Positions 1 through 5,928 are shown, counted from the first letter of the stretch. The stretch is 6,172 nucleotides of DNA from Equadaptatus sp045642025 (GCA_045642025.1 JAZUIB010000015.1:1-6172); one strand, 5' to 3'. Notes: generated by a model from the sequence alone, not told the origin. Numbers and translations are program-made.

Positions 1-1932
1 TGCAGAAACAAGGTTTGGCGGGAAGATCTTGCTGATGAGTGGGAAAGGGGGGAATTTCTTGCCGGAGCGGCAGCTGATTATCTGAAAGAACATGAACTTG
101 ATTCGGAGTTTAACACAGAAGAAAAAATGGTAGATCTGCTCAGCCAAGTTGACAAAGAGTATTTACATTCTGAGCCTGATTGTCCTCTTGAAACAAACGT
201 TGAGTATGCGGTATGGACTTGTAAAAGAGACATGGAACAACAACAGCAGCAGGGAACTACAGCCACCATAAGAGACCTTTTCACTGATCCGAAATTTGCC
301 GATATTGATCTCGATGTCTATGACGATTACGTCGATGAAATAGATTGCGCTTTTGTCGGCAATCCGGACAGAAATTTGACTGAGGAAGGCGAAAAATACT
401 GGAAAGATGTCCTCGATCTTCCGATAACCGTCGATGAGGACGGTATTACCGTTCATATTCCTGACATGGAAGAAAAAGATATGGACGAACTTGTAAACAG
501 AGCATCGCGATTTATACATGCGGTTGCCGGATATTGCAGTGAAAAAAAATATGACAAATGGTTTGACGACGGCATAAATCACGCTGTTGAAGAAGATAAG
601 CTTGAACTTAATGCAAAGGAGGTGAACTCAGCCGTTGATGAATTCATCAACGAGGAATTGGTAGCAGAAACAGAAGCAACAGAACCACAAATTATATCCC
701 AAAGGGGCGAATATCAGATGGCAACAGAAGAAATGATGCAGCAGAATGGAATGGAAAACGCAGCAGTACAGTCGAAATATCCGGAAGAAAGAATCAGCGA
801 CATTGCAATACCCGAAGATGGCGGATATACCCGCAAAACAGCGGATATTGTCAATGCGAACGACATCAGTCATCAGGGCGCTACACGTTACAGCATGGTG
901 CTTACCGGCTGGATTAAAGATGAGCCCCGTACTTTTGTCGTAGATGCAAAAGACGGTGAATTCTATCGTACTCAGCTGCAAGTTGGTACCAAAAAACCTG
1001 ACGAACTTGGTAACTTCCCTGAGAAAACATATTTTGAATATGTTGAAATGGACACCAAAGTTAAACCGGATTTTTCAAAATTCAGTCGCGGCAATGGTGA
1101 AGTAACATTTTCAGGGCAGAAATCCATGGTATCCGAAAGGACGCCGGAAGGAAAAGGTACCGGCAAAAAATGGACACGTTTCTATGCCCGCAGCGCATCT
1201 GTTGCTGCGTTGGACAGGGATGGCAATATCGCGCTTGACGAAAACGGCAAGCCGGTACGCAATTACATCTCGGACAGCGCCAATGCAATGAAAAATGAAA
1301 CGCTTCGTGCTGGTAGAGAACACATTCGCGGTCACTTCGTCAACAACGATCTTGCGACAAAATTCAATCATCAGGTGAAAAACACAAAAGGCGAGACGGA
1401 ATACTATCACAGCTTTGCGGTTATCTATACGCCTGTTGTTAACGGTAAACTCGATCGTGACGAAGAAAAGAACACACAGAAATCGCAGTTTATGAAACTG
1501 ACCGGCACGACGCCGCAGCCGCTCTCTCAGGAACAGATTAAGAGAATAAAAGAAGCAGGTTCTCTTTCAATCAACTTCCACGAACATATTTACAGTTTCA
1601 AGGACAGAGACGGCGAGTGGCACAACAATGTCCACACTTGTGAATTTACCAAAATCGGTGAATACCTCAAACGCGACAAAGATGTCGAAAAGGATCCTCT
1701 TGCCAATATGAGTTACAAAGGTGTAGTAGAGGATATTACGGATTTTGGCTTTAACACACGTTCTCTTGATGACAGCCTGATTGTAACTCACAAGTGGGAC
1801 GATCTTGCACCGCAGGAACAGGCAAAAATTGTTGAAGGCACAGTTGCAAACATTGCATATGACGCCGACAAAAGAGTCTCAAACGTTACCACGGTTGCAA
1901 AAGAAAAAGAACAGTCTGTCAAAATGAAATAA
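1..1932 (+). CDS. Large acidic protein of unknown function, 5' end cut by the window
   Basis: The frame is open from the first base without a stop, so this is the last 643 residues of a longer protein; the ATG at 127 is only an internal Met (residue 43 of the visible part). I do not recognise a family with confidence. Visible parts are a helical stretch (residues 1-75), a glutamine run after Met78 (residues 80-84), a very acidic segment (about 101-118), and a compact-looking domain of about 120-195 with GNPDRNLTEEGEKYW and AGYCSEKKYDKWF. A low-complexity acidic linker follows (about 215-240), then a roughly 400-residue C-terminal part with many beta-like, charged stretches and no Cys/His metal motif, signal peptide or membrane segment. 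The modular build recalls the large polyvalent proteins carried by plasmids and conjugative elements, but that is inference. Codon use looks somewhat more GC-rich than in the relaxase operon opposite. It converges on that operon and ends at a strong terminator. Confidence 0.85.
   Translation, partial: CRNKVWREDLADEWERGEFLAGAAADYLKEHELDSEFNTEEKMVDLLSQVDKEYLHSEPDCPLETNVEYAVWTCKRDMEQQQQQGTTATIRDLFTDPKFADIDLDVYDDYVDEIDCAFVGNPDRNLTEEGEKYWKDVLDLPITVDEDGITVHIPDMEEKDMDELVNRASRFIHAVAGYCSEKKYDKWFDDGINHAVEEDKLELNAKEVNSAVDEFINEELVAETEATEPQIISQRGEYQMATEEMMQQNGMENAAVQSKYPEERISDIAIPEDGGYTRKTADIVNANDISHQGATRYSMVLTGWIKDEPRTFVVDAKDGEFYRTQLQVGTKKPDELGNFPEKTYFEYVEMDTKVKPDFSKFSRGNGEVTFSGQKSMVSERTPEGKGTGKKWTRFYARSASVAALDRDGNIALDENGKPVRNYISDSANAMKNETLRAGREHIRGHFVNNDLATKFNHQVKNTKGETEYYHSFAVIYTPVVNGKLDRDEEKNTQKSQFMKLTGTTPQPLSQEQIKRIKEAGSLSINFHEHIYSFKDRDGEWHNNVHTCEFTKIGEYLKRDKDVEKDPLANMSYKGVVEDITDFGFNTRSLDDSLIVTHKWDDLAPQEQAKIVEGTVANIAYDADKRVSNVTTVAKEKEQSVKMK
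701..720 (+). promoter_or_regulatory. Possible internal ribosome site and in-frame start
   Basis: AAAGGGG at 701-707 lies 10 nt before an in-frame ATG at 718 (residue 240 of the visible protein). The ATG sits right after the low-complexity acidic linker. Starting here would give a separate 404-residue protein made only of the C-terminal part. The spacing is good, but the match to the anti-Shine-Dalgarno sequence is only partial, so chance is a real alternative. Confidence 0.3.
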
Positions 1933-1948
1933 GGTAGCTGAATTTTAC

Positions 1949-1979
1949 AAGAGCCGCTCAAACGCGGCTCTTCTTTTTT
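1949..1979 (+). terminator. Rho-independent terminator of the large plus-strand gene
   Basis: A perfect 9-bp stem AAGAGCCGC (1949-1957) / GCGGCTCTT (1964-1972) with a 6-nt loop is followed by C and six T (1974-1979). It starts 17 nt after the TAA at 1930-1932. On the opposite strand the hairpin is followed by GTAAAATTC rather than a T tract, so it should stop plus-strand transcription only. Confidence 0.93.
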
Positions 1980-2016
1980 GTTGTGTACGGTTGTATTCTT
2001 TCCTTGAAGTTTCTCA

Positions 2017-2032
2017 GTATCCGCAAGGATAC
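2017..2032. repeat. Perfect stem-loop with GCAA tetraloop
   Basis: GTATCC (2017-2022) and GGATAC (2027-2032) form a perfect 6-bp stem closed by GCAA, a GNRA-type loop that is especially stable in RNA read from the plus strand. The next bases hold the palindrome GCTTGCAAGC (2034-2043) framed by ACGG (2031-2034) and CCGT (2045-2048), so two fold options share bases 2031-2032. Confidence 0.6.
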
Positions 2033-2069
2033 GGCTTGCAAGCTCCGTGCGGTGCTTTTCAATGATGCC

Positions 2070-2099
2070 TGTCGGCTGGAAACGGCAAACAGCAAGACA
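2070..2099. repeat. Two-step stem-loop
   Basis: TGTC (2070-2073) pairs with GACA (2096-2099) and GCTG (2075-2078) with CAGC (2090-2093), separated by a 1x2 internal loop. The apical loop has 11 nt (2079-2089). The short steps make this the weakest of the hairpins in the gap. Confidence 0.35.
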
Positions 2100-2113
2100 C
2101 GGGGAAGCTCTGA

Positions 2114-2151
2114 GGCGCAGGGTAGCAATAGCTTTAGCTTTTGCTTGCGCC
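2114..2151. repeat. Long imperfect stem-loop
   Basis: GGCGCA (2114-2119) pairs with TGCGCC (2146-2151). After a 4-nt one-sided bulge (2120-2123), AGCAATAGCT (2124-2133) pairs with AGCTTTTGCT (2136-2145) with a single mismatch. The two-base turn means the innermost pair must open. This is the longest stem in the gap and has no T tract after it. Confidence 0.6.
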
Positions 2152-2195
2152 GACCGGATACAGCAACAAAGAATAAGCCGAATATTTCAGTTGCG

Positions 2196-2275
2196 TGGTT
2201 TTAACGAGCCTGATGGATTTCAGATGAGGAGTGAAGCCTTGCGGAGCGCAACAAGATTAGAAATATGGTTTTAAC
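2196..2275. repeat. Direct repeat TGGTTTTAAC, two copies 70 bp apart
   Basis: TGGTTTTAAC occurs at 2196-2205 and again at 2266-2275. The second copy includes the relaxase stop codon (TTA at 2271-2273 on the plus strand). The 60 bp between them contain the 2239-2251 hairpin. It could mark a small duplication or insertion at the end of the relaxase gene, or be chance in TA-rich DNA. Confidence 0.4.
2239..2251. repeat. Short stem-loop just past the relaxase stop
   Basis: TTGCG (2239-2243) and CGCAA (2247-2251) enclose a GAG triloop, about 20 nt downstream of the relaxase stop codon on the minus strand. There is no T tract after it, so it is not a standard intrinsic terminator; it could protect the mRNA end or assist Rho-dependent stopping. 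Confidence 0.35.
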
Positions 2276-5213
2276 TGTGCAACCGATGTTTTTTTGGTTG
2301 CGATTCTTCTATTACAGGTGCATCTTGCTGTATGTTTGTTACAGTAACAGATAAATTGTTAGAAGTGTTTTTTATCTTTTTTTGTTCCTCTTTTATTATG
2401 TTTGATTGTTTTTCTGATTTGTTCTTTGTCCTGCCTTCAAGTGCAAGCCAAGCGCCGATCCGGTGTTCTTGCTGTGTAATTTTTTGAGCGCAAGCGAAGC
2501 TGTCTGCATATTTTGCAGTTTTTTCTGCATAATTTGCCCACTGCTTATTCCGTCTGTCCTCCGGACGTACAGCAGGCGAGCCTTTTTCAACCGCTTCCTT
2601 TATTTCCGCATGAGAGTATCCTGTTGCCTTCATGCGAGCCACAACCTCGGAGTCAAGTCTGCTGTAGTCTGATACACTATAATGTTGCATTATGTCCTTT
2701 GCATGAATAATAAATGCTTCTACAGGATCTATTGTTCCGGTATTTCCGGCTTTTGCCGCTCGCTGCATAATTTCCGCGGCTGCGCGTTCTTCTTCTTTGA
2801 GCTTTGCCCTGCAATCCGCAAGATGTTTGTTAAAAAGCATTTGCGCTTTTGGACAATGAACTCCAATACCTATTTTATTTTCAGTTCTTTTTGCCTGTGT
2901 TTGCTTATCCCTTTTTTCTTCGGCAGTTTTGTCGATGTTATATTCCATGAGTCTTACTTCAGGAGCAGTTCCGCCGTTTTCAGCGATACGTTTCAGCTTA
3001 TTGTTGTTCATGCCCGGAATGCGATGCGGGTGTAACGCAGCACAAATGTTTTTATCTCCGTACTCCTTGTTTAATTCTCGCATAAGCAGATTTGCAGCTG
3101 ATTTGTTCAGCTGTTTTGATTTTTCGTCAGTCTCTATAAAGTTTTTTTCGACGACAATAATAGCCTGATAATTACCCGGACTGCTTTCAATTACTATAGC
3201 CGGTTTAAATCCTTCCGTTTTCATTCTTTCAAGATTTTCTTTGTTGAGATCGTCAACAAGAATATAAAGCTCCTTTTTGGAGTCTTCCGGAACCGGTGTT
3301 ACATAAATATTCCAACCATTATTATTAAGCATTTCGATCCGCTGCCACTGAGCTTGTATTTCATAAGGTTTCATATTTATTTCGTTGTCTTTGTTTTTCA
3401 ACAGGAATACTTTGTTTTTCCCGTCCTCTGTTGGTTTGCTGCATGTTATTCTGAAACAATCCGTACTCAACAAAGCTGTGTAGTCGTTGAATTTGATTAT
3501 ATGTTCCTTGACAGTTACATCGGCTTTTCGTGCAACTGCTCCTGCTTCGCGCATAGTTTTTTGCTGTTCTTCTTTTTTCATCTGTATGTACTCCTGTAAT
3601 TCGGGATTTGTAATTTCAATGCCATTCTGAACTGCAATCTCTGCTGCTTTCTTTTTGAACTCATCTGTGCCATAAAGTTTTACCTTTCCCCATTTTTCCT
3701 GCGCAAGCAGTATTGCATCTTTTATGTTTTCGTCAGTATGAAGTAAGATGTTAATCCTATATCCGGTATCTCTGAAAGCAAGGGAATTGTTCCTGTAGAA
3801 ATTTAATGTTTTCTTCTGATCATTCCATACAGTAGAATAACTGTCCAAAAAAGTTTTTGTTTGCGGAGTAGAAAAATGTAATTCTCCGGTTAATGTTTCT
3901 CCGGTAAAAATTCCCTGCCATGTTTGAGCATAGATGAACTTCCATTTTGCGTAAGGATTATTTTTCTGCTCCTGCCATTCTCCATACTCAGGAAAGCTTG
4001 AGTGTTTTACTTGTGCAAGTTTGGCGTTTAATTCTGCTTGCATTACGGTAATTTCATTCTTTAATTTTTGTTTTTCGTTTAACTGTTTTGAAGCAAGAAG
4101 GCTGCGACGGATATTTAATTCTTTCCCTTTTCCGATCCATTTGCCTTTTTGTCCATACAAAGTTTTACGTTCTTCGAATTGTTGTTTCTTCAATTCTTGT
4201 TCTTTTGAACGTTTAAATTTCTTGAAGTTTTTTTGTTCAGACAAAATTTCTTTTTTAAGCTTATTGAATTTTGTTCTTTCCTTAACATATTCTTTCAAGT
4301 CTTTGTTGTTATCTATTAGTGCCTTAGGTTTCTGTTCCTGTACTTTGATCGTATGCACCTTTGATCTGAACTCTCCGAGCTTTGTTTCGAGCTTATTCAT
4401 AGATAATTTTTGACTTACAGAAGAAAGTTTTATCATCTCTTCTTCGTCTTCTTTGTGATAAACCAACACGCCGCCTCGTCCGGTTTTCCTGATTTCAAAA
4501 CCTTTCTCCGCAAGCTTTTCGTTCAACTCTGCCCACGTGTTTATCTTCTCATCAATGGCATCAAACAAAGTTTTTGCAACTTCATTCTGCGCAATACGTA
4601 TTGCAGATTTTTCTCCGCTTCTTCTCTCAAACGAACGTGCAGCCTGCGGAATTGTTTTCAGCATATCATCTCCGGATAAATTGTTTTTGCCTACAACTTC
4701 GTTATCAATGATCTCATAAAATTTCCCACTTTTATCATGTGACCAACCTTGTTTTAATTCAATTTCACGTGCAATCATTTGAGCTGTTTTGTATGATTGA
4801 AATACATTTGCTGCTTTTCCTGTTTCAGGATGGATTCTGTTTAAGGCAATATGAATGTGTATGTTATCTGTATTTTGGTGAACTCCGTAGACTACCTGAT
4901 ACCCTTCAAATTTATATTTTTTGAGATAAATATCTACACATTCTTCTATCTGTTGTTTTGTTGGAATTTCTCCCTCACGAAAACTTATGCAGCCATGCCA
5001 TACAGGATCTTTACACAGAACATTACTGCTTGCTGTTGCCATCATTGTTCCTATACGCATTTTTTGACTTGAACATTCAATCTCATCGAAGCCACGCCAG
5101 TTTTTGTACAGACACTTTTCTCCAAGAGAAGGCTTTGCTGCTTCCACATAAGAAACCAGTCTTTGAAAACTGCTTATTCCGTCTGCCGGTGTTTGCATTA
5201 CCTTTACAATCAT
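2271..5213 (-). CDS. MOBP (RP4 TraI-like) relaxase fused to a RepB-type primase domain
   Basis: This 980-residue protein should nick oriT, bind covalently to the 5' end and lead the strand into the recipient. Residues 1 to about 170 are the relaxase: the candidate nucleophile Tyr22 in SFQRLVSYV (the same position as in RP4 TraI), motif II Ser77 in CISFREGE, and motif III HQNTDNIHIHIALN with H112, D116, H119, H121 and N125. Residues about 215-290 look like the TraI-family linker domain. About 300-400 is a Lys/Glu/Gln-rich coiled-coil-like stretch. About 420-545 resembles LPD7 (LAFRDTGYRINILL, EKWGKVKLYGTDEFKKKAAE). About 570-750 resembles a RepB primase: DD at 654-655, ESSPGNYQ at 676-683, RIPGMNNNK at 731-739. 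About 825-915 matches the tail seen in such fusions (SRLDSEVVARMKATGYS). All key motifs are intact with no frameshift. The start follows a TAATG overlap with the upstream gene; the ribosome site GAAGAG (5222-5227) is weak, which fits translational coupling. Confidence 0.93.
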   Translation of the reverse strand: MIVKVMQTPADGISSFQRLVSYVEAAKPSLGEKCLYKNWRGFDEIECSSQKMRIGTMMATASSNVLCKDPVWHGCISFREGEIPTKQQIEECVDIYLKKYKFEGYQVVYGVHQNTDNIHIHIALNRIHPETGKAANVFQSYKTAQMIAREIELKQGWSHDKSGKFYEIIDNEVVGKNNLSGDDMLKTIPQAARSFERRSGEKSAIRIAQNEVAKTLFDAIDEKINTWAELNEKLAEKGFEIRKTGRGGVLVYHKEDEEEMIKLSSVSQKLSMNKLETKLGEFRSKVHTIKVQEQKPKALIDNNKDLKEYVKERTKFNKLKKEILSEQKNFKKFKRSKEQELKKQQFEERKTLYGQKGKWIGKGKELNIRRSLLASKQLNEKQKLKNEITVMQAELNAKLAQVKHSSFPEYGEWQEQKNNPYAKWKFIYAQTWQGIFTGETLTGELHFSTPQTKTFLDSYSTVWNDQKKTLNFYRNNSLAFRDTGYRINILLHTDENIKDAILLAQEKWGKVKLYGTDEFKKKAAEIAVQNGIEITNPELQEYIQMKKEEQQKTMREAGAVARKADVTVKEHIIKFNDYTALLSTDCFRITCSKPTEDGKNKVFLLKNKDNEINMKPYEIQAQWQRIEMLNNNGWNIYVTPVPEDSKKELYILVDDLNKENLERMKTEGFKPAIVIESSPGNYQAIIVVEKNFIETDEKSKQLNKSAANLLMRELNKEYGDKNICAALHPHRIPGMNNNKLKRIAENGGTAPEVRLMEYNIDKTAEEKRDKQTQAKRTENKIGIGVHCPKAQMLFNKHLADCRAKLKEEERAAAEIMQRAAKAGNTGTIDPVEAFIIHAKDIMQHYSVSDYSRLDSEVVARMKATGYSHAEIKEAVEKGSPAVRPEDRRNKQWANYAEKTAKYADSFACAQKITQQEHRIGAWLALEGRTKNKSEKQSNIIKEEQKKIKNTSNNLSVTVTNIQQDAPVIEESQPKKHRLHS

Positions 5214-5623
5214 TATGCTTTCTCTTCATTCATAAGTTTTACAAACAAAACTTTTGTCTGACGCTCTGCACTTTCACAAGCGTTGGCAGTATCTTTAATT
5301 TGTCTTATGGTATCCTGCAAAAGTTTTTCATCGCATACGCCTGTAAGGTCATAATGTCTAAAAAGTTTTTCAAGATTGGTAATTTCATGCTTAAACATTG
5401 CTCCGTTTTTTCTTACCATGTTTTTAAGCTGACGTATTTCATCTATCTTAATTACATCAGCTTGGGTCGGAATTTTCATACCCATAAGTTGACGTCTTAT
5501 TACCCAGCTGATAGGTTTACCGGCTGCGGTTGCAATTATTTTCAGTTTGATTAACAAAGCATTTGAAACCCTTAATCTTACAACGTTTTCCAGTTTAATG
5601 TAATTGTCGGCAACTTTTGGCAT
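5213..5623 (-). CDS. MobC/TraJ-like relaxosome accessory protein (ribbon-helix-helix)
   Basis: This 136-residue protein is probably a DNA-binding partner that recognises oriT and loads the relaxase. Residues about 14-48 (VVRLRVSNALLIKLKIIATAAG, then PISWVIRRQLMG) read as a beta strand plus two helices, as in ribbon-helix-helix proteins. The rest is helical and charged, with NLEKLFRHYDLTG and a final helix as in MobC-like proteins. Length is typical for the group. The start is fixed by AAGGAG (minus strand, 5634-5639) with 10-nt spacing. Its TAA overlaps the relaxase ATG by one base (TAATG), so the two are co-translated. It is first in the operon and lies beside the oriT candidate, where traJ sits in RP4. 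Proteins of this fold often repress their own promoter, and an inverted repeat over the predicted promoter (5901-5928) would suit that. No convincing second function is visible. Confidence 0.85.
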   Translation of the reverse strand: MPKVADNYIKLENVVRLRVSNALLIKLKIIATAAGKPISWVIRRQLMGMKIPTQADVIKIDEIRQLKNMVRKNGAMFKHEITNLEKLFRHYDLTGVCDEKLLQDTIRQIKDTANACESAERQTKVLFVKLMNEEKA

Positions 5624-5633
5624 AAAAGAATTG

Positions 5634-5639
5634 CTCCTT
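5634..5639 (-). promoter_or_regulatory. Ribosome binding site of the accessory gene
   Basis: AAGGAG on the minus strand, 10 nt before the ATG at 5621-5623. It is the clear site in this operon and decides the start. The downstream relaxase has only a weak site of its own. Confidence 0.85.
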
Positions 5640-5682
5640 ATGGTATTTATTTTTGAGGCAGTATGTTTTTGCCCTGCGCATT

Positions 5683-5727
5683 AGCTGCCCTTTTACGCCG
5701 CTTCTTTGCGTCGTAAAAGCTGCAGCT
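5683..5727. repeat. Long two-part inverted repeat at the accessory-gene end of the gap
   Basis: AGCTGC (5683-5688) pairs with GCAGCT (5722-5727) and CTTTTACG (5690-5697) with CGTAAAAG (5712-5719). That is 14 pairs with a 1x2 internal loop and a 14-nt apical loop. No T tract follows on either strand, so it is not a terminator. It lies in the predicted leader of the accessory-relaxase mRNA. CTTTTACGC is repeated at 5848-5856 in the hairpin next to the candidate nic, which hints at a shared protein-binding sequence. Confidence 0.7.
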
Positions 5728-5737
5728 GCTCTTGCAA

Positions 5738-5758
5738 GCGAACATCGAAGATGCTCGC
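5738..5758. repeat. Stem-loop with GAA triloop
   Basis: GCGA (5738-5741) and CATC (5743-5746) pair with GATG (5750-5753) and TCGC (5755-5758). There is a single A/C mismatch between the two blocks and a 3-nt GAA loop, giving eight pairs in 21 bases. Confidence 0.6.
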
Positions 5759-5767
5759 GTGGGGAGT

Positions 5768-5789
5768 CCAGAGGGGTGTACCCCGCTGG
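5768..5789. repeat. GC-rich stem-loop that competes with the junction stem
   Basis: CCAG (5768-5771) pairs with CTGG (5786-5789) and GGGG (5773-5776) with CCCC (5781-5784). The two steps are separated by an A/G mismatch, with a TGTA loop. Its last two bases (5788-5789) are also the first two of the GGCAGGC strand that closes the three-way junction, so the two folds are mutually exclusive at that edge. Confidence 0.6.
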
Positions 5790-5795
5790 CAGGCA

Positions 5796-5836
5796 ACGGA
5801 GATACGAATACCGCGAAGCGTGTATGAGTATTCCGT
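5796..5836. repeat. Junction arm 1: long stem-loop with GAA triloop
   Basis: ACGGA (5796-5800) pairs with TCCGT (5832-5836), ATAC (5802-5805) with GTAT (5828-5831), ATAC (5808-5811) with GTAT (5822-5825), and CGC (5812-5814) with GCG (5818-5820) around GAA. That is 16 pairs. The only interruptions are a bulged G5801, a tandem G/A-A/G mismatch (5806-5807 with 5826-5827) and a bulged T5821. Confidence 0.8.
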
Positions 5837-5876
5837 GTTTTGTAACACTTTTACGCAGTAAAATGTGGTACAAAAC
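5837..5876. repeat. Junction arm 2: inverted repeat next to the candidate nic
   Basis: GTTTTGTA (5837-5844) pairs with TACAAAAC (5869-5876), CAC (5846-5848) with GTG (5865-5867), and TTTTAC (5849-5854) with GTAAAA (5858-5863), around a GCA loop. That is 17 pairs with one A/G mismatch and one bulged T. It begins at the base after arm 1 ends. Its right arm would be the place for accessory-protein binding by analogy with TraJ at RP4 oriT. Confidence 0.85.
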
Positions 5877-5900
5877 ATAGCCTGCCGTTTTACTCCGACA

Positions 5901-5928
5901 CTATAAATTTGCTGAGAAAATTTTATAG
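5901..5928. promoter_or_regulatory. Inverted repeat over the accessory-gene promoter, possible operator
   Basis: CTATAAATTT (5901-5910) faces AAAATTTTATAG (5917-5928) across GCTGAG, with one extra base on the right side. It covers the proposed minus-strand -10 element (5920-5925) and start-point area. A protein bound here would block the operon; the ribbon-helix-helix accessory protein is the natural candidate, by inference. Confidence 0.5.

Larger units (their letters stand above)
1980..2270. other. Gene-free convergent gap rich in stem-loops
   Basis: This gap between two converging genes holds no convincing gene. The short open frames have no ribosome site and no recognisable product. It looks more GC-rich than the relaxase gene and contains at least five inverted repeats: 2017-2032, the ACGG/CCGT and GCTTGCAAGC pair within 2031-2048, 2070-2099, 2114-2151 and 2239-2251. 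None is followed by a T tract on either strand. It could be a structured RNA, a replication or recombination site, or inserted repeat DNA; the sequence alone does not decide. Confidence 0.6.
5788..5886. other. Predicted three-way junction enclosing both arms
   Basis: GGCAGGC (5788-5794) is the exact reverse complement of GCCTGCC (5880-5886). Closing this 7-bp stem places the two hairpins side by side, leaving only A5795 and ATA (5877-5879) unpaired at the junction. The right strand of this stem contains the predicted nic (5884/5885). It could form in single-stranded plus DNA during transfer or in the minus-strand mRNA leader. Confidence 0.65.
5788..5928 (+). other. Candidate origin of transfer (oriT) core, RP4-like
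   Basis: This lies between a traJ-like gene and a divergent gene, as oriT does in RP4. A 17-bp hairpin (5837-5876) ends 8 nt before the plus-strand sequence ATAGCCTG|C. In RP4 the inverted repeat ends 8 nt before CTATCCTG|C, and MOBP sites of this type follow YATCCTG|Y. The predicted nic is therefore between 5884 and 5885, with G in place of the consensus T in ATCC. To the right comes strongly AT-rich DNA (about 5897-6000), matching the bent TraK-binding side in RP4. Cleavage here would send the right-hand side first and the relaxase operon last. Seen: hairpin, spacing, context. Inferred: function and exact nic. Confidence 0.72.

Noticed and set aside
127..1932. Treating the ATG at 127 as the true start of the large gene
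   Set aside because: The same frame is open to base 1 with ordinary coding-like sequence, and no ribosome site precedes this ATG.
1983..2274. Short plus-strand frames of 73 and 75 codons in the convergent gap
   Set aside because: They lie right after a strong terminator with no promoter or ribosome site, overlap each other in different frames, and coincide with hairpins.
2682..3599. Plus-strand frames antisense to the relaxase gene
   Set aside because: Cysteine- and phenylalanine-rich shadow translations without start signals; the minus-strand frame carries all recognisable motifs.
5683..5727. Inverted repeat as a transcription terminator
   Set aside because: No T tract follows on either strand, and the loop is 14 nt.
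5761..5836. Possible tRNA gene, suggested by the CCAG...CTGG and GGGG...CCCC pairs
   Set aside because: No acceptor stem, anticodon arm or GTTCRA-type T loop can be laid out at normal spacing.
5653..5880. Open frames on both strands across the oriT gap
   Set aside because: They run through back-to-back hairpins, have no ribosome site and give low-complexity, cysteine- or arginine-rich products; they are products of the inverted repeats.
5788..5886. Integron attC-type recombination site
   Set aside because: The long imperfect hairpins are reminiscent, but the GTTRRRY / RYYYAAC core pairs are not present at the ends of the structure.
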